64,000 nt of DNA from Candidatus Methylomirabilota bacterium. Lineage in GTDB: Bacteria; Methylomirabilota; Methylomirabilia; Methylomirabilales; Methylomirabilaceae. Both the position numbers and the translations under genes were made by a program. Of the stretch, positions 1-8,150 are shown one piece after another. Numbering within the stretch: position 1 is the stretch's first letter; every line of letters starts with the position of its first letter. A model generated the notes under the pieces. That model was not told the DNA's origin, did not search any database, and was given only the letters and a program-made list of their open reading frames with translations. The stretch lies in contig PQAM01000010.1 in NCBI GenBank assembly GCA_003104975.1, positions 362,577 through 426,576 on the forward strand, read 5' to 3'.

Positions 1-722
1 CCGAGGTTGTGATAACTTTCATCGGTGAAGTTGAAGCCGGTATGACACGCAACACAATTAGCCTTTTTCCCTTGAAAGAGGGTGAGCCCCCGCTGGGCGC
101 TTGGCGAGAGGGCCTTCTTATCGCCGGCCTCAAACCTATCGAAGGCAGAGTTGCCGCAAACGAGCGTCCGCTCGAAGGATGCGATAGCCTTGGCGACACC
201 CTCCTTTGTGACCCCCGTCCCGAAGGCCTTTTTAAATTGCTCCTTATACCCCTGCATCTTATCCAGTGTCGCCACCATGGCGGGCAGGGTGTGGCCCATT
301 TCGATCGGGTTCTGAACCGGACCCAGTGCCTGGTCTTCCAACGAGGGGGACCGGCCGTCCCAGAACTGATCCTGGCTGAAGAGCCGATTGATCGTCACTG
401 GGGCATTGCGTCCTCCCACCTGTCCTTTGATCCCGGTCGAGGTAGGGCGGCCGTCGGAGAACCCTTTATCCGGCGCATGGCAGGTGGCGCAGGCGACGGT
501 CCCATCGGCTGAGAGCCGCGGATCAAAATAGAGCTGCTTGCCGAGGTTGATCTTGTCGGCTGTTAACGGATTGTCCGGCGGGATATACGCCGCGTCCTCT
601 TGCAGGCCCAACGGCAACTTGAGCTTGTATGTCCCTTCCGCACCGCTTTCTGTGGCAGAAAGACTCACTGCGATGGAGAAGAGTGTGCCAACCATGAGTA
701 CCTGTCTTGCCCGTCGTTGCAT
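1..722 (-). CDS. Di-heme cytochrome c peroxidase / MauG-like protein, C-terminus off the window
   Basis: Read on the minus strand from ATG at 722, with AGGGACAGG just upstream. The first residues form a signal peptide (hydrophobic stretch VLMVGTLFSIAVSLSA), as expected for a periplasmic protein. Two c-type heme motifs are visible: CATCH about 75 residues in and CVACH near the window edge, with the surrounding residues typical of the bacterial CcpA/MauG family (FYDPRLS-like segment LYFDPRLSADG before the first heme, NAPVTINRLF and FWDGR after it). The family reduces H2O2 with electrons from small cytochromes, or oxidises protein tryptophan in MauG. The reading frame is open to base 1, so roughly 240 residues are present and the third-heme-side C-terminus is missing. 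Divergent from ctaA. The exact substrate cannot be told from the part seen. Confidence 0.9.
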   Translation of the reverse strand, partial: MQRRARQVLMVGTLFSIAVSLSATESGAEGTYKLKLPLGLQEDAAYIPPDNPLTADKINLGKQLYFDPRLSADGTVACATCHAPDKGFSDGRPTSTGIKGQVGGRNAPVTINRLFSQDQFWDGRSPSLEDQALGPVQNPIEMGHTLPAMVATLDKMQGYKEQFKKAFGTGVTKEGVAKAIASFERTLVCGNSAFDRFEAGDKKALSPSAQRGLTLFQGKKANCVACHTGFNFTDESYHNL

Positions 723-964
723 CCTGTCCCTCCCGGTCTGTGTGAGACCGCCATGTATGCTACCAGGTTCGGATCGGATTACCTGCATCCGTTCAACAAC
801 TGCATCGATCATTTCGGCGTTCCTATATAGCACATCCAACAAGGCAACACAATTGCGCCCCGGAAATTTGTGGTGGGCGTTAAGGCGCGTGCGATCGGAT
901 ACTGCACAAACAGAGATTCCGGTTTTTCATTGACTTCACTGTGCGGCTCGGATAGAAAACAGAG

Positions 965-1939
965 GTGATGACAGATCATGACGAAAGATCACTCGGCCAC
1001 ATACGGACGCACCGCGCCAGCCCCTGGCCTAACCGCGTTGCGCTATCGACCGCGGCGGCTACCTTGGTGCTGATTTTTGTCGGCGGCCTGGTCACAAACA
1101 CCGGTGCGGGCCTGGCGGTGCCGGACTGGCCGACGACATTCGGGCACAACATGTTCCTCTACCCGTGGTCGCAGATGGTAGGCGGGATCTTCTACGAGCA
1201 CAGTCATCGACTGATCGGATCGCTGGTGGGCCTGCTCACCGTCGTAATGGCTCTTGTGCTCTGGTGGAAAGAACCGAAGGGATCGGCTCGACGACTGGCA
1301 ATGATCGCCGTCGGCGCCGTCATCGTTCAAGGGGTACTGGGCGGTCTGCGAGTGATCCTGACGCCGACCGGGAGCGAACTTGCGCTCATCCATGGCCTGC
1401 TGGCGCACGCCTTCTTTGCCCTCATCGTCAGCGTGACGGTCTTGACCTCTGCCGAGTGGAAACAGAGGCCGAGGATACCAATGATGGCCGATGATAAAGC
1501 AGTTCCGCGTCTCTGTCTTTTGACCACCGGTGTGATCTGCCTCCAGATCTTGTTTGGGGGGATGTTGACCCATATCGGCGACTGGATCTGGGCGCACCTG
1601 GTGTGTGCTGCTCTTGTCGCTGTCGCGGTCTGCTATCTGGCACGACATATTCTGAGGGGTCATTCGAATCAGGCGCAGTTCGCTCGTCCCGTGACGTTAC
1701 TCCTCGGTCTGTTAGGGCTGCAGCTTCTATTGGGGCTCGGGTCGTATGTGAACCGCTTTACCTCCCTCGAAATCCCCTTTGCGATCGTGGTACGATTGGC
1801 GCTTCCGACTGTCCACAGGATCACGGGCGCGCTGATGCTGGCTGCCTGTGTCGTGCTGACGCTGCGGGCCTGTCGAATACCGGCAACACGGCGAATCGGC
1901 GGCGATCGGGAATTGATTGCGGACCGGGTGCATGTATGA
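965..1939 (+). CDS. ctaA: Heme A synthase, CtaA family
   Basis: Integral membrane enzyme that converts heme O to heme A for aa3-type cytochrome oxidases. The 324-residue protein has about eight hydrophobic segments. The first ends in GGLVTNTGAGLAVPDWPTTFG, the conserved extracytoplasmic loop of this family, followed by the heme-ligand type segment FYEHSHRLIGSLVG. A second pair of conserved histidines lies in LIHGLLAHAFFAL, and the C-terminal half repeats the pattern (LTHIGDWIWAHLV, PTVHRITGAL). Start is the first ATG after GAAAACAGAGG. The stop overlaps the ctaB start by four bases (ATGA), so the two are translationally coupled. Together they make heme O then heme A, implying a heme-a oxidase elsewhere in the genome. 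Confidence 0.95.
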   Translation: MMTDHDERSLGHIRTHRASPWPNRVALSTAAATLVLIFVGGLVTNTGAGLAVPDWPTTFGHNMFLYPWSQMVGGIFYEHSHRLIGSLVGLLTVVMALVLWWKEPKGSARRLAMIAVGAVIVQGVLGGLRVILTPTGSELALIHGLLAHAFFALIVSVTVLTSAEWKQRPRIPMMADDKAVPRLCLLTTGVICLQILFGGMLTHIGDWIWAHLVCAALVAVAVCYLARHILRGHSNQAQFARPVTLLLGLLGLQLLLGLGSYVNRFTSLEIPFAIVVRLALPTVHRITGALMLAACVVLTLRACRIPATRRIGGDRELIADRVHV

Positions 1940-2841
1940 TGTCCATCGCGCATACATTGGGAGTCGAATTTACGCGCGCATCCAGGCGAGCGGCGGATTT
2001 CGTGTCGCTGATGAAGCCGCGTATCCTGCTGATGGTCCTGTTTACGACCTGTGCGGGTTTCTACCTGGGGGTTCCCGGTGGGACCGACTACGCGGCGCTC
2101 CTGCAGGTTCTGATCGGTACGGCGCTTGCTGGGGGCGGAACGCTTGCGCTGAACCAGTTTCTCGAGCGGGACCTGGATACCAGGATGGTGCGGACGCAGC
2201 TTCGGCCGCTGCCGTCCGGTCGGCTCCAGCCGACGGAGGCGTTACTTTTTGGCGTACTGCTCGTCATCGTCGGCCTGCTCTACCTGGCGCTCTCGGTCAA
2301 TGTCGTGAGCAGTATCGCGGCGGCGGCCACAATGGGAGGCTATCTGTTGCTGTACACGCCGATGAAGCGTAAGAGCGCGTGGTGTCTCGTTATCGGAGCG
2401 CTACCGGGGGCGTTGCCGCCGCTGATCGGCTGGACGGCGGCGACGGGCGGGATCGGCATCGAGGCGTGGGTACTGTTCACCATCCTGTATGTGTGGCAGC
2501 TTCCGCACACGCTGGCCATCGCTATGCAGTATCGGGACGATTTTGCCAGGGCAGGGATTCGACTCCTACCCGCGATCGATCCGAACGACACCATCGCGAG
2601 GGTGCAGATTGTGACGCATTGCCTCCTTCTGCTCGCCGTCAGCCTGCTGCCGACCGTGATCGGGTTTGCCGGCCTTCTCTATGGGCTGGGCGCGGTGACA
2701 CTGGGTCTCGGGATGCTGGGTTGCGCAGTTGTGCTCATCCGGCGGCGGTCGACGACGGACGCCAGGCGGCTGGTGCTCGCGTCGCTCGTCTACCTCCCGG
2801 TCCTGCTCCTGCTGATGATGGTGGACCAGGTACCGCTGTAG
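1936..2841 (+). CDS. ctaB: Protoheme IX farnesyltransferase (heme O synthase)
   Basis: UbiA-superfamily membrane prenyltransferase that adds a farnesyl group to protoheme. The open frame extends further upstream, but the ATG at 1936 overlapping the ctaA stop gives a 301-residue protein of normal length with the expected N-terminus (VSLMKPRILLMVLFTTCAGF). The first Asp-rich motif reads NQFLERDLDTRMVRTQLRPL, the classic CtaB form, and the second conserved segment is YRDDFARAGIRLLP. Nine or so membrane spans are predicted by eye. It sits directly behind ctaA, as in many bacteria. Confidence 0.95.
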   Translation: MMSIAHTLGVEFTRASRRAADFVSLMKPRILLMVLFTTCAGFYLGVPGGTDYAALLQVLIGTALAGGGTLALNQFLERDLDTRMVRTQLRPLPSGRLQPTEALLFGVLLVIVGLLYLALSVNVVSSIAAAATMGGYLLLYTPMKRKSAWCLVIGALPGALPPLIGWTAATGGIGIEAWVLFTILYVWQLPHTLAIAMQYRDDFARAGIRLLPAIDPNDTIARVQIVTHCLLLLAVSLLPTVIGFAGLLYGLGAVTLGLGMLGCAVVLIRRRSTTDARRLVLASLVYLPVLLLLMMVDQVPL

Positions 2842-2920
2842 TGCCAGGGATTGAGTGCGTAGCCGTCAGTTGACCGAACACCCCACAAGATATTGTACCC
2901 GTGGCGCGGGCGTAGAAACG

Positions 2921-3349
2921 ATGTCCTTTCGCGACGATATCCCGGACTACGAGAGCTATCAGGATGGTCCCCTCTTCTATACAAGGATACCACCTACTCT
3001 GGTTGCCCCCCTCAAGGTGCTCATCCTCAAGGGTATCCGGTCCGCCGAGCATCTCAAAACGATCTGCAACGATATCGCCTCTCGCGTCCCTTGCGAACCG
3101 ACGCAGAACATCGGCTGGGACTGGCTTATCAACGATCTGGATGTGATGCTTGAACGAGTGATCAGGAAGCGAAAGTTACATAAGTTTATGGATTTTCTTC
3201 ATGACTTCGCTGACGGTCACGGAGGAACAGAATTCGTGGAGGAACTGAATACGATACTGTACACGCACAACTTCGGGTATCGATTGGTTCCGGACGACCG
3301 CGATGATGGTGAGGGGTACACGTGGGACATTCATAAGGCTCCCGAGTGA
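2921..3349 (+). CDS. Uncharacterised 142-residue soluble protein
   Basis: I do not recognise this family. The frame is open from a GTG at 2855, but the protein-like part begins at the ATG at 2921 (MSFRDDIPDYESYQDGPL), so that start is preferred although no strong ribosome site precedes it. The sequence is hydrophilic and mostly helical, with no signal peptide or membrane span. It contains a segment ILKGIRSAEHLKTICNDIAS followed by an acidic, Trp-containing middle (GWDWLINDLD) and ends in GYRLVPDDRDDGEGYTWDI. It lies 80 bases after ctaB in the same direction and may simply be read through from it. Codon use and base composition look like the neighbours, which supports it being real. Confidence 0.6.
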   Translation: MSFRDDIPDYESYQDGPLFYTRIPPTLVAPLKVLILKGIRSAEHLKTICNDIASRVPCEPTQNIGWDWLINDLDVMLERVIRKRKLHKFMDFLHDFADGHGGTEFVEELNTILYTHNFGYRLVPDDRDDGEGYTWDIHKAPE

Positions 3350-3405
3350 GTGGCCGGACGGCGTGTCCGGCTACGTCGAAGCCTTGCGGAATGAGGAAAT
3401 TTTTC

Positions 3406-3433
3406 TTGACAAGCGCCTCACAATGCGTAGAAT
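3406..3433 (+). promoter_or_regulatory. Sigma70-type promoter candidate
   Basis: TTGACA at 3406-3411, a 16-base spacer, then TAGAAT at 3428-3433. A transcript starting near 3440 would carry an untranslated leader of about 180 bases before the small zinc-ribbon gene at 3623. Confidence 0.55.
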
Positions 3434-3435
3434 CC

Positions 3436-3465
3436 GGCTTCGGATTACCACGGCCCGCCGAAGCC
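3436..3465 (+). repeat. Inverted repeat at the start of the leader
   Basis: GGCTTCGG (3436-3443) and CCGAAGCC (3458-3465) are perfect complements around a 14-base loop, right after the -10 box at 3428. In RNA this would be a strong hairpin at the 5' end of the leader (or of a small RNA). There is no T-run, so it is not a simple terminator. Confidence 0.5.
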
Positions 3466-3622
3466 ACCAGCCCGCCGCTCGTACTCTTCGGGACCGGCAC
3501 TAGAGACGGTGTAGAGTGTGGTGCCCGCCCGCTCGTGGTGCGTCATGTGCGAACGGTATGCCGGCGTGGGGTCGGAACAACACAGTAATATTGGATGCGT
3601 GTGAAAGGAGGGGGAAGTCGAG

Positions 3623-3799
3623 ATGGCGGAGAAGCCACAAGGCGCCAAACTGGCCAGCCGCACCAAGAACCAGGTCAAAAAAACGGCCGGGCAGTGCCAG
3701 TGCGGCGGTGATTTGATCTGGAGCATGGTGTTTAATCCGCGCGGTCGGATGATGAAGGTATGCGAGAAGTGCGGCGTCGCCCTGCCCAAGGTGGGGTAG
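3623..3799 (+). CDS. Small zinc-ribbon protein, 58 residues
   Basis: Short open frame with a strong ribosome site (GTGAAAGGAGGGGG at 3601-3614). The N-terminal 22 residues are basic (KPQGAKLASRTKNQVKKTAG) and the rest carries two CxC/CxxC knuckles, CQCGG and CEKCG, separated by 24 residues, which fits one zinc-ribbon. Nothing indicates a specific role. Basic small zinc ribbons of this kind often bind RNA or DNA, but that is inference. It is a single-gene unit: candidate promoter at 3406 and a clear terminator at 3836. Confidence 0.75.
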   Translation: MAEKPQGAKLASRTKNQVKKTAGQCQCGGDLIWSMVFNPRGRMMKVCEKCGVALPKVG

Positions 3800-3835
3800 G
3801 CATAGGGTCGTACGCGGCCTGTTCGTGAGAGCGAG

Positions 3836-3868
3836 AGGGCTCCCCGGTATCGTATCGGGGAGCCCTTT
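3836..3868 (+). terminator. Rho-independent terminator
   Basis: AGGGCTCCCCG (3836-3846) pairs perfectly with CGGGGAGCCCT (3856-3866) around a 9-base loop and is followed by TTTCC. It ends the small zinc-ribbon gene. Confidence 0.8.
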
Positions 3869-4085
3869 CCATTGTATGGCAAATGTCACATGGGGTGTCG
3901 GCACGTCGTCGCTCGAGCGTCGCGGGGGATCGGACCGTCTCAGTCACCCGGGAGATAATGCTTGGCAGTGACCGGTTCGAACAGTATCATGGCCTCGAGT
4001 CCGACAGCTAATCCTGATCACTCGTAACACGCTGTGCGCAGGAACGTTACGACGCAAGGCCGACGTAAACGGAACGGGAAGAAAG

Positions 4086-4820
4086 ATGGAGCTTTACGGG
4101 CGAGTGGCATTGGTGACGGGGGCGGCCAGGCGTGTCGGCCGAGCCATCGCCCTGGCGTTGGCCGGCCGGGGCGCCGACGTGGTGATCCACTATAAGAGCA
4201 GCGCCGACGAGGCCAACGAGGTGGTGCAAGCGGTTGAGCGCCTCGGCCGACGTGCGTCTACGATTCAGGCGGACCTGGCGGAATCGGATCAGGTCGAGAT
4301 GCTGGCCGATTGTGCCGTGAAGGCGTTTGGGAAGATCGATGTCCTGGTCAACAGCGCCGCGATCTTTCGGAGGACGCCGCTCGATCGGCTCACCGTCGGG
4401 GAGTGGGAGCAGTTCCTGCGGGTGAACGTGACGGGACCTTTTTTCCTGACCAGACGACTGGGCCTGCTGATGCGGCAGCAGGGATCGGGAAAGATTATCA
4501 ACATTGCCGATGTGGCGGGGATCCGGCCGTGGGCCGACTTCCTCCCCTATTCGATTTCGAAGGGGATGGTGATCGCCATGACCCAGGGACTCGCGAAGGC
4601 GCTGGCGCCGGAGGTCCAGGTGAACGCCGTCGCGCCCGGTACGGTGTTGCCGGCAGAGGGGTATGATGAGCAGGAGCGGGCGTCGATCATCAGGCGTACC
4701 CCGCTCAAACGGATCGGCGACCCGGCCGATATCGCTCAGACCGTCCTCTTTCTTGTGGAGGGCTCTGATTTCATCACCGGCCAGGTTGTGGTGGTGGATG
4801 GGGGCCGATCGATCCTGTAA
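4086..4820 (+). CDS. Short-chain dehydrogenase, pteridine-reductase-like
   Basis: Cytosolic NAD(P)H-dependent oxidoreductase of 244 residues with the SDR Rossmann motif TGAARRVG at the N-terminus, the NSAAIF segment, and the YxxxK pair Tyr155/Lys159 (YSISK). The usual catalytic Ser is replaced by Asp142 in NIADVAG. An Asp at this place, together with GAARRVG, is seen in pteridine reductases (PTR1/FolM types), which reduce dihydrobiopterin or dihydrofolate. That is why I favour this subgroup over FabG. Start is the ATG after GGAAGAAAG. The MBL-fold gene begins 18 bases downstream, so they probably share a transcript. Confidence 0.8.
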   Translation: MELYGRVALVTGAARRVGRAIALALAGRGADVVIHYKSSADEANEVVQAVERLGRRASTIQADLAESDQVEMLADCAVKAFGKIDVLVNSAAIFRRTPLDRLTVGEWEQFLRVNVTGPFFLTRRLGLLMRQQGSGKIINIADVAGIRPWADFLPYSISKGMVIAMTQGLAKALAPEVQVNAVAPGTVLPAEGYDEQERASIIRRTPLKRIGDPADIAQTVLFLVEGSDFITGQVVVVDGGRSIL

Positions 4821-4838
4821 CACGTGACGAGGAATCAG

Positions 4839-5516
4839 ATGAGTCCTACACTGTATCTGCGGCAGATCGAAGTGGGGGAGATGGCCAACTACGTCTATCT
4901 GATCGGCTCGACCAGGACGAAGAAGGCGGCTGTTATCGATCCCGCCTGGGAGATCGACAGAATCGTGAAGCTTGCCCAAGCCGATGGAATGCGGCTCACC
5001 CATATCCTGGTCACCCATACCCATCCCGATCACGTGGGCGGCAAACTGTTCAATCTGCAGATCCAGGGGGTAGCGGAACTGCTCGACCGGATCGATGCCA
5101 AGGTGATCGTTCATCAGGCTGAGGCGAGCCATCTGACCCCCTTTGCCGGATCGAACATCATGCGGGTCGAGCACGGCGATACGCTGAGCCTGGGCGACAT
5201 CGTCGTCACGATGATCCATACGCCCGGCCATACGCCGGGATCGCAATGTTTCCTGGTGCAGGATCATCTGATTGCCGGCGACACACTGTTCATCGGATCG
5301 TGCGGCCGCGTCGACCTGCCGAGCAGCAGCCCCGAGCAGATGTACGATTCGCTGACCAATCGGGTCATGAAACTGGACGACAAGACAGTGGTCTTGCCGG
5401 GCCACAACTACGCCGCAGGTCGAACCTCCAGCAGTATCGGCGAAGAGCGCAACACAAACCCTTATCTACAGTGCCGCTCCCTCGCGGCGTTTCTCCGCGT
5501 TACGGGCCATGCCTGA
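4839..5516 (+). CDS. MBL-fold metallo-hydrolase, glyoxalase II / persulfide dioxygenase-like
   Basis: The metal-binding motif THTHPDHVGG is followed by further expected ligands (HTPGHTPGS, AGDTLFIGSCGR, and LPGHNY near the C-terminus). The order and spacing match the glyoxalase II/ETHE1 group, which hydrolyses thioesters or oxidises glutathione persulfide. The ATG at 4839 with CGAGGA upstream is preferred over the GTG at 4824, giving 225 residues. The C-terminus (NPYLQCRSLAAF) resembles the NPFLR segment of such proteins. It overlaps the next gene by eight bases. Confidence 0.8.
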   Translation: MSPTLYLRQIEVGEMANYVYLIGSTRTKKAAVIDPAWEIDRIVKLAQADGMRLTHILVTHTHPDHVGGKLFNLQIQGVAELLDRIDAKVIVHQAEASHLTPFAGSNIMRVEHGDTLSLGDIVVTMIHTPGHTPGSQCFLVQDHLIAGDTLFIGSCGRVDLPSSSPEQMYDSLTNRVMKLDDKTVVLPGHNYAAGRTSSSIGEERNTNPYLQCRSLAAFLRVTGHA

Positions 5517-6663
5517 GCCCTTCACTGTGCCAGGTATTCGACAACGAGCGGGCGCGGTCTATTCTGCGTCCCGACTCTCCACCTACGAATCCTGCCCCCT
5601 TCAATACCGGTACCGTTACATCGATCGGATTCCAAGGGCAGAAGAGTCGATTGAGGCATACCTCGGCTCACGAGTCCATGAGGTGTTGAGCGCACTGTAC
5701 GTGACGCTGCAGCATGGCGGCCAACCAGGCCTGGCAGATCTGCTGGCAGACTATCACCGGCTGTGGGACCAGCGCTGGCACGATCAGGTCAAGATCGTCA
5801 AGCGGGACCGCTCCGTTGAGTATTATAAAGAGTTCGGCGAGCGGTGTCTGGTCAACTATTACCGGGCGCATCAGCCGTTCAACCACGGTCAGACGCTGGG
5901 ATTGGAACATCAGGTGGCGACCTCTCTTGATCCCCATGGTTGCTATAAGATTCAGGGCTACATCGACCGGTTCGTCGGTGTCGGGGCGGGGCGTTATGAG
6001 ATTCACGACTATAAGACGTCCGGTCGTCTGCCGAGCCAGCAGGACGTCGACGTCGATCGGCAACTGGCCCTCTATCAGCTCGCGGTAGAGCAGACATGGC
6101 CGGACGCGAAAGAGATCACTCTGGTCTGGCACTACCTCGCCTTTGGCAGGGAACTCCGTTCAAGACGAACACCGCAGGCGCTTGATCGCCTGAGACGTTC
6201 GACGATTGGGGTGATCGACCGGATTGAGGCCGATACCGAGTTTGCGCCGATCAAGAGCAACCTGTGCCACTGGTGCGCCTTCCAAAGCATCTGCCCGATC
6301 TGGACAGACCGCTCCGACGCCATTCGCATATCATCTACCGCCGCTGCCGGCAACGGACAATTCATGGAAGCGCAGAGCACAGGCGAGCGAGGGGGGCTGG
6401 ACTTACAAACCGTTACTCGCGATGCGCTTCGGGAGGCGATTGTCACGGCGGCCGAACATGAAGCGACTGAGGTCCGCTTCGCCGAACACGATCAACTCTG
6501 GATCAGTGTGGGCCGGGTGCAGTCACGGACCAACCGGGACGGTGCCATGGACGGGTGGGTCCGGCTGTCGGCCGAAAGCTTACCGTTGCTCCTGAGGCAG
6601 GTGGAACTGGCGCGGTTGAGCGCTCCCTTTGTAGACAAGCTGCAACGGTACCTTGCGTTGTGA
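5509..6663 (+). CDS. PD-(D/E)XK nuclease of the RecB/AddB/Cas4 type with Fe-S-type cysteines
   Basis: 384 residues. The N-terminal SASRLSTYESCPLQYRY is the hallmark start of RecB-like nuclease domains, with the first cluster-type cysteine. The catalytic core is visible as GYIDR, then YEIHDYKTSGR (Asp and Lys of PD-(D/E)XK), then a Q-motif-like RQLALYQLAV. The other three cysteines are in CHWCAFQSICPIW, so a 4Fe-4S cluster of the AddB/Cas4 kind is likely. No CRISPR or helicase gene is adjacent, and the partner is unknown. About 110 extra residues after the cluster form a separate C-terminal domain I cannot name. It sits between the MBL gene and ogt, so a DNA-repair role is plausible. Confidence 0.85.
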   Translation: MPEPFTVPGIRQRAGAVYSASRLSTYESCPLQYRYRYIDRIPRAEESIEAYLGSRVHEVLSALYVTLQHGGQPGLADLLADYHRLWDQRWHDQVKIVKRDRSVEYYKEFGERCLVNYYRAHQPFNHGQTLGLEHQVATSLDPHGCYKIQGYIDRFVGVGAGRYEIHDYKTSGRLPSQQDVDVDRQLALYQLAVEQTWPDAKEITLVWHYLAFGRELRSRRTPQALDRLRRSTIGVIDRIEADTEFAPIKSNLCHWCAFQSICPIWTDRSDAIRISSTAAAGNGQFMEAQSTGERGGLDLQTVTRDALREAIVTAAEHEATEVRFAEHDQLWISVGRVQSRTNRDGAMDGWVRLSAESLPLLLRQVELARLSAPFVDKLQRYLAL

Positions 6664-6667
6664 TCGT

Positions 6668-7258
6668 ATGTCGCCACTTCTTCGGTACGCACCGGTGTCA
6701 ACCCCGCTTGGCCGGCTCTATGTAGCCTATCGCGGCATGACTGTCTGCTGTGCCGCCCTCGAGTCGAACGGCCGGGGCTTTGAGCGGTTATGTGCGAGAG
6801 AGTTCGGCGTTTGCCCCATACGGGTTTCCTCCATCCCGGAGAAGATGGCTATACAGATACGGAATGCCTTGGCGGGGAGGCGGCGTTTCACCGGCCGGAT
6901 CGACCTGTCCAGCCTCACGCCCTTCCAACAGAGGGTCTTGCAAAAGGTTCGAACCATCCCCGCCGGCGAGGTGCGCTCGTACCGATGGGTCGCACAGGCG
7001 ATTGGCGCGGAGCGGGCGGTACGTGCGGTCGGGACGGCATTGGCAAACAATCCGGTTCCGCTGTTGATTCCCTGCCATCGTGTGGTCAGGAGCGATGGTC
7101 GCCTCGGTGAGTATTCCGGTGGCGGCTCGTCCGTCAAAGCAAAGTTGCTGGCCCGGGAGGGTGTCGATCTGGATCGCCTCATGCAGCGGCAGAATCGCCG
7201 ATCGTTCACCGTCGTCCGACGCAAGGGCGGTGCGGATCGGCCGGGTTCTGCGGCTTGA
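6668..7258 (+). CDS. ogt: Methylated-DNA--protein-cysteine methyltransferase
   Basis: Suicide DNA-repair protein that takes the alkyl group from O6-alkylguanine onto Cys136 in the motif LIPCHRVV. The expected recognition-helix segment RAVGTALANNP precedes it, and GEYSGGG follows. At 196 residues it has the Ogt-type N-terminal domain plus a basic tail. The ATG at 6668 is chosen over an upstream in-frame TTG at 6653 that lies inside the nuclease gene. The stop codon lies inside the -35 box of the tRNA-Thr promoter. Confidence 0.92.
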   Translation: MSPLLRYAPVSTPLGRLYVAYRGMTVCCAALESNGRGFERLCAREFGVCPIRVSSIPEKMAIQIRNALAGRRRFTGRIDLSSLTPFQQRVLQKVRTIPAGEVRSYRWVAQAIGAERAVRAVGTALANNPVPLLIPCHRVVRSDGRLGEYSGGGSSVKAKLLAREGVDLDRLMQRQNRRSFTVVRRKGGADRPGSAA

Positions 7259-7283
7259 CAGCTCCAAGGCCCTTGGCTATAGT
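7255..7283 (+). promoter_or_regulatory. Promoter of tRNA-Thr
   Basis: TTGACA at 7255-7260, 17 bases, TATAGT at 7278-7283: near-consensus sigma70 spacing and sequence. The tRNA begins 14 bases after the -10 box. Confidence 0.8.
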
Positions 7284-7297
7284 AGCCTCACCCTTGT

Positions 7298-7373
7298 GCC
7301 GGCGTAGCTCAGTTGGCAGAGCAGCTGATTCGTAATCAGCAGGTCGAGGGTTCAAGTCCCCCCGCCGGCTCCA
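7298..7373 (+). tRNA. tRNA-Thr (anticodon CGT)
   Basis: 76 nt including the encoded CCA. The acceptor arms GCCGGCG and CGCCGGC pair fully, the D arm is GCTCAGTTGGCAGAGC, and the anticodon stem-loop is GCTGA-TTCGTAA-TCAGC with anticodon CGT (codon ACG). The T loop reads GTTCAAGTC. Confidence 0.96.
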
Positions 7374-8150
7374 CGAGAATCGCCTCGTGAGACGAACCCG
7401 CTATTTGGCGTGGCGGCCGCCCTTTGTTTGAAGACGACACAGGTCTTTGGGGGTACCCACACATGACCCCGGGGTGAATGGTACGACATTCAGGCGTTCC
7501 CTCCGCCGTCGAGACCACGGCCAATCAAGCCCTCTGTGGAGCCGTTTATCCGGTCTGGTGAAGGATTGTAGGGGTCCCTCCCGCACAGGTGTTGATTGCT
7601 CCTGCCCGCCCTTCTTGAGAGATTCCACTACAGTTCCGTCCGTCCAAGTCACCCATGCATTCCAAAAACCAACGGTCAGAATGGGTCGACATACGCCAAA
7701 ACGCGTATTGACCATATTCTGTTTGTGCGGTTAAGTCTCATCAACTGCGTGCACGTCCCGCCTACATTGGCGTCGGCGTGCTTCCGTAAGCACAGATACC
7801 GTACCAGTCGCCGAATATGGAAAGAAGACGCGGATCTATTGCAGATATCTTTTTGTTCAACATTGCGTAAGAACAACATACTGATCGGGACTTTGTTAAG
7901 TGCAATGTAAGTCACATGAATCGTGTAACTAGCTGACTACGCCGCGTTCAGAGGTTTGTTCAACTTGTGCCTTATTAATGGCCTGCCATTTGCTACGATT
8001 CCTAACGTTCGGTTGCCGCGATATGCACAGCATACTAAATTAGAGAATATATGATCTCTTGTGGTTGATTGTGAGCATCCGAGTAATACGTCGTGAAAGT
8101 CATGAGTACGATCTTTCCGAATCTCTGAATTGGAGACATGGAGGTGTCCA
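7374..8150 (+). other. Gene-poor region between tRNA-Thr and the sigma54-type regulator
   Basis: About 780 bases with no gene I can support. The first half (to about 7720) has normal base composition. It holds only short open frames without family features, one of which on the minus strand (7401-7715) could be a decayed gene running towards the tRNA. The second half (about 7680-8110) is markedly more AT-rich than its surroundings and is the likely control region of the regulator at 8151. A short inverted repeat CACGAG/CTCGTG directly follows the tRNA. Confidence 0.5.

Noticed and set aside
4047-5405. 452-codon open frame on the minus strand
   Set aside because: It lies opposite the SDR and MBL genes, both of which show intact family motifs. 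Its translation is rich in His, Arg and Asp with no family feature, typical of an antisense shadow in GC-rich DNA.
7401-7715. Possible integrase remnant next to tRNA-Thr
   Set aside because: A minus-strand open frame ends near the tRNA, as integrase relics may, but I see no catalytic Arg-His-Arg-Tyr pattern and no attachment-site repeat, so there is no support for an integrated element here.
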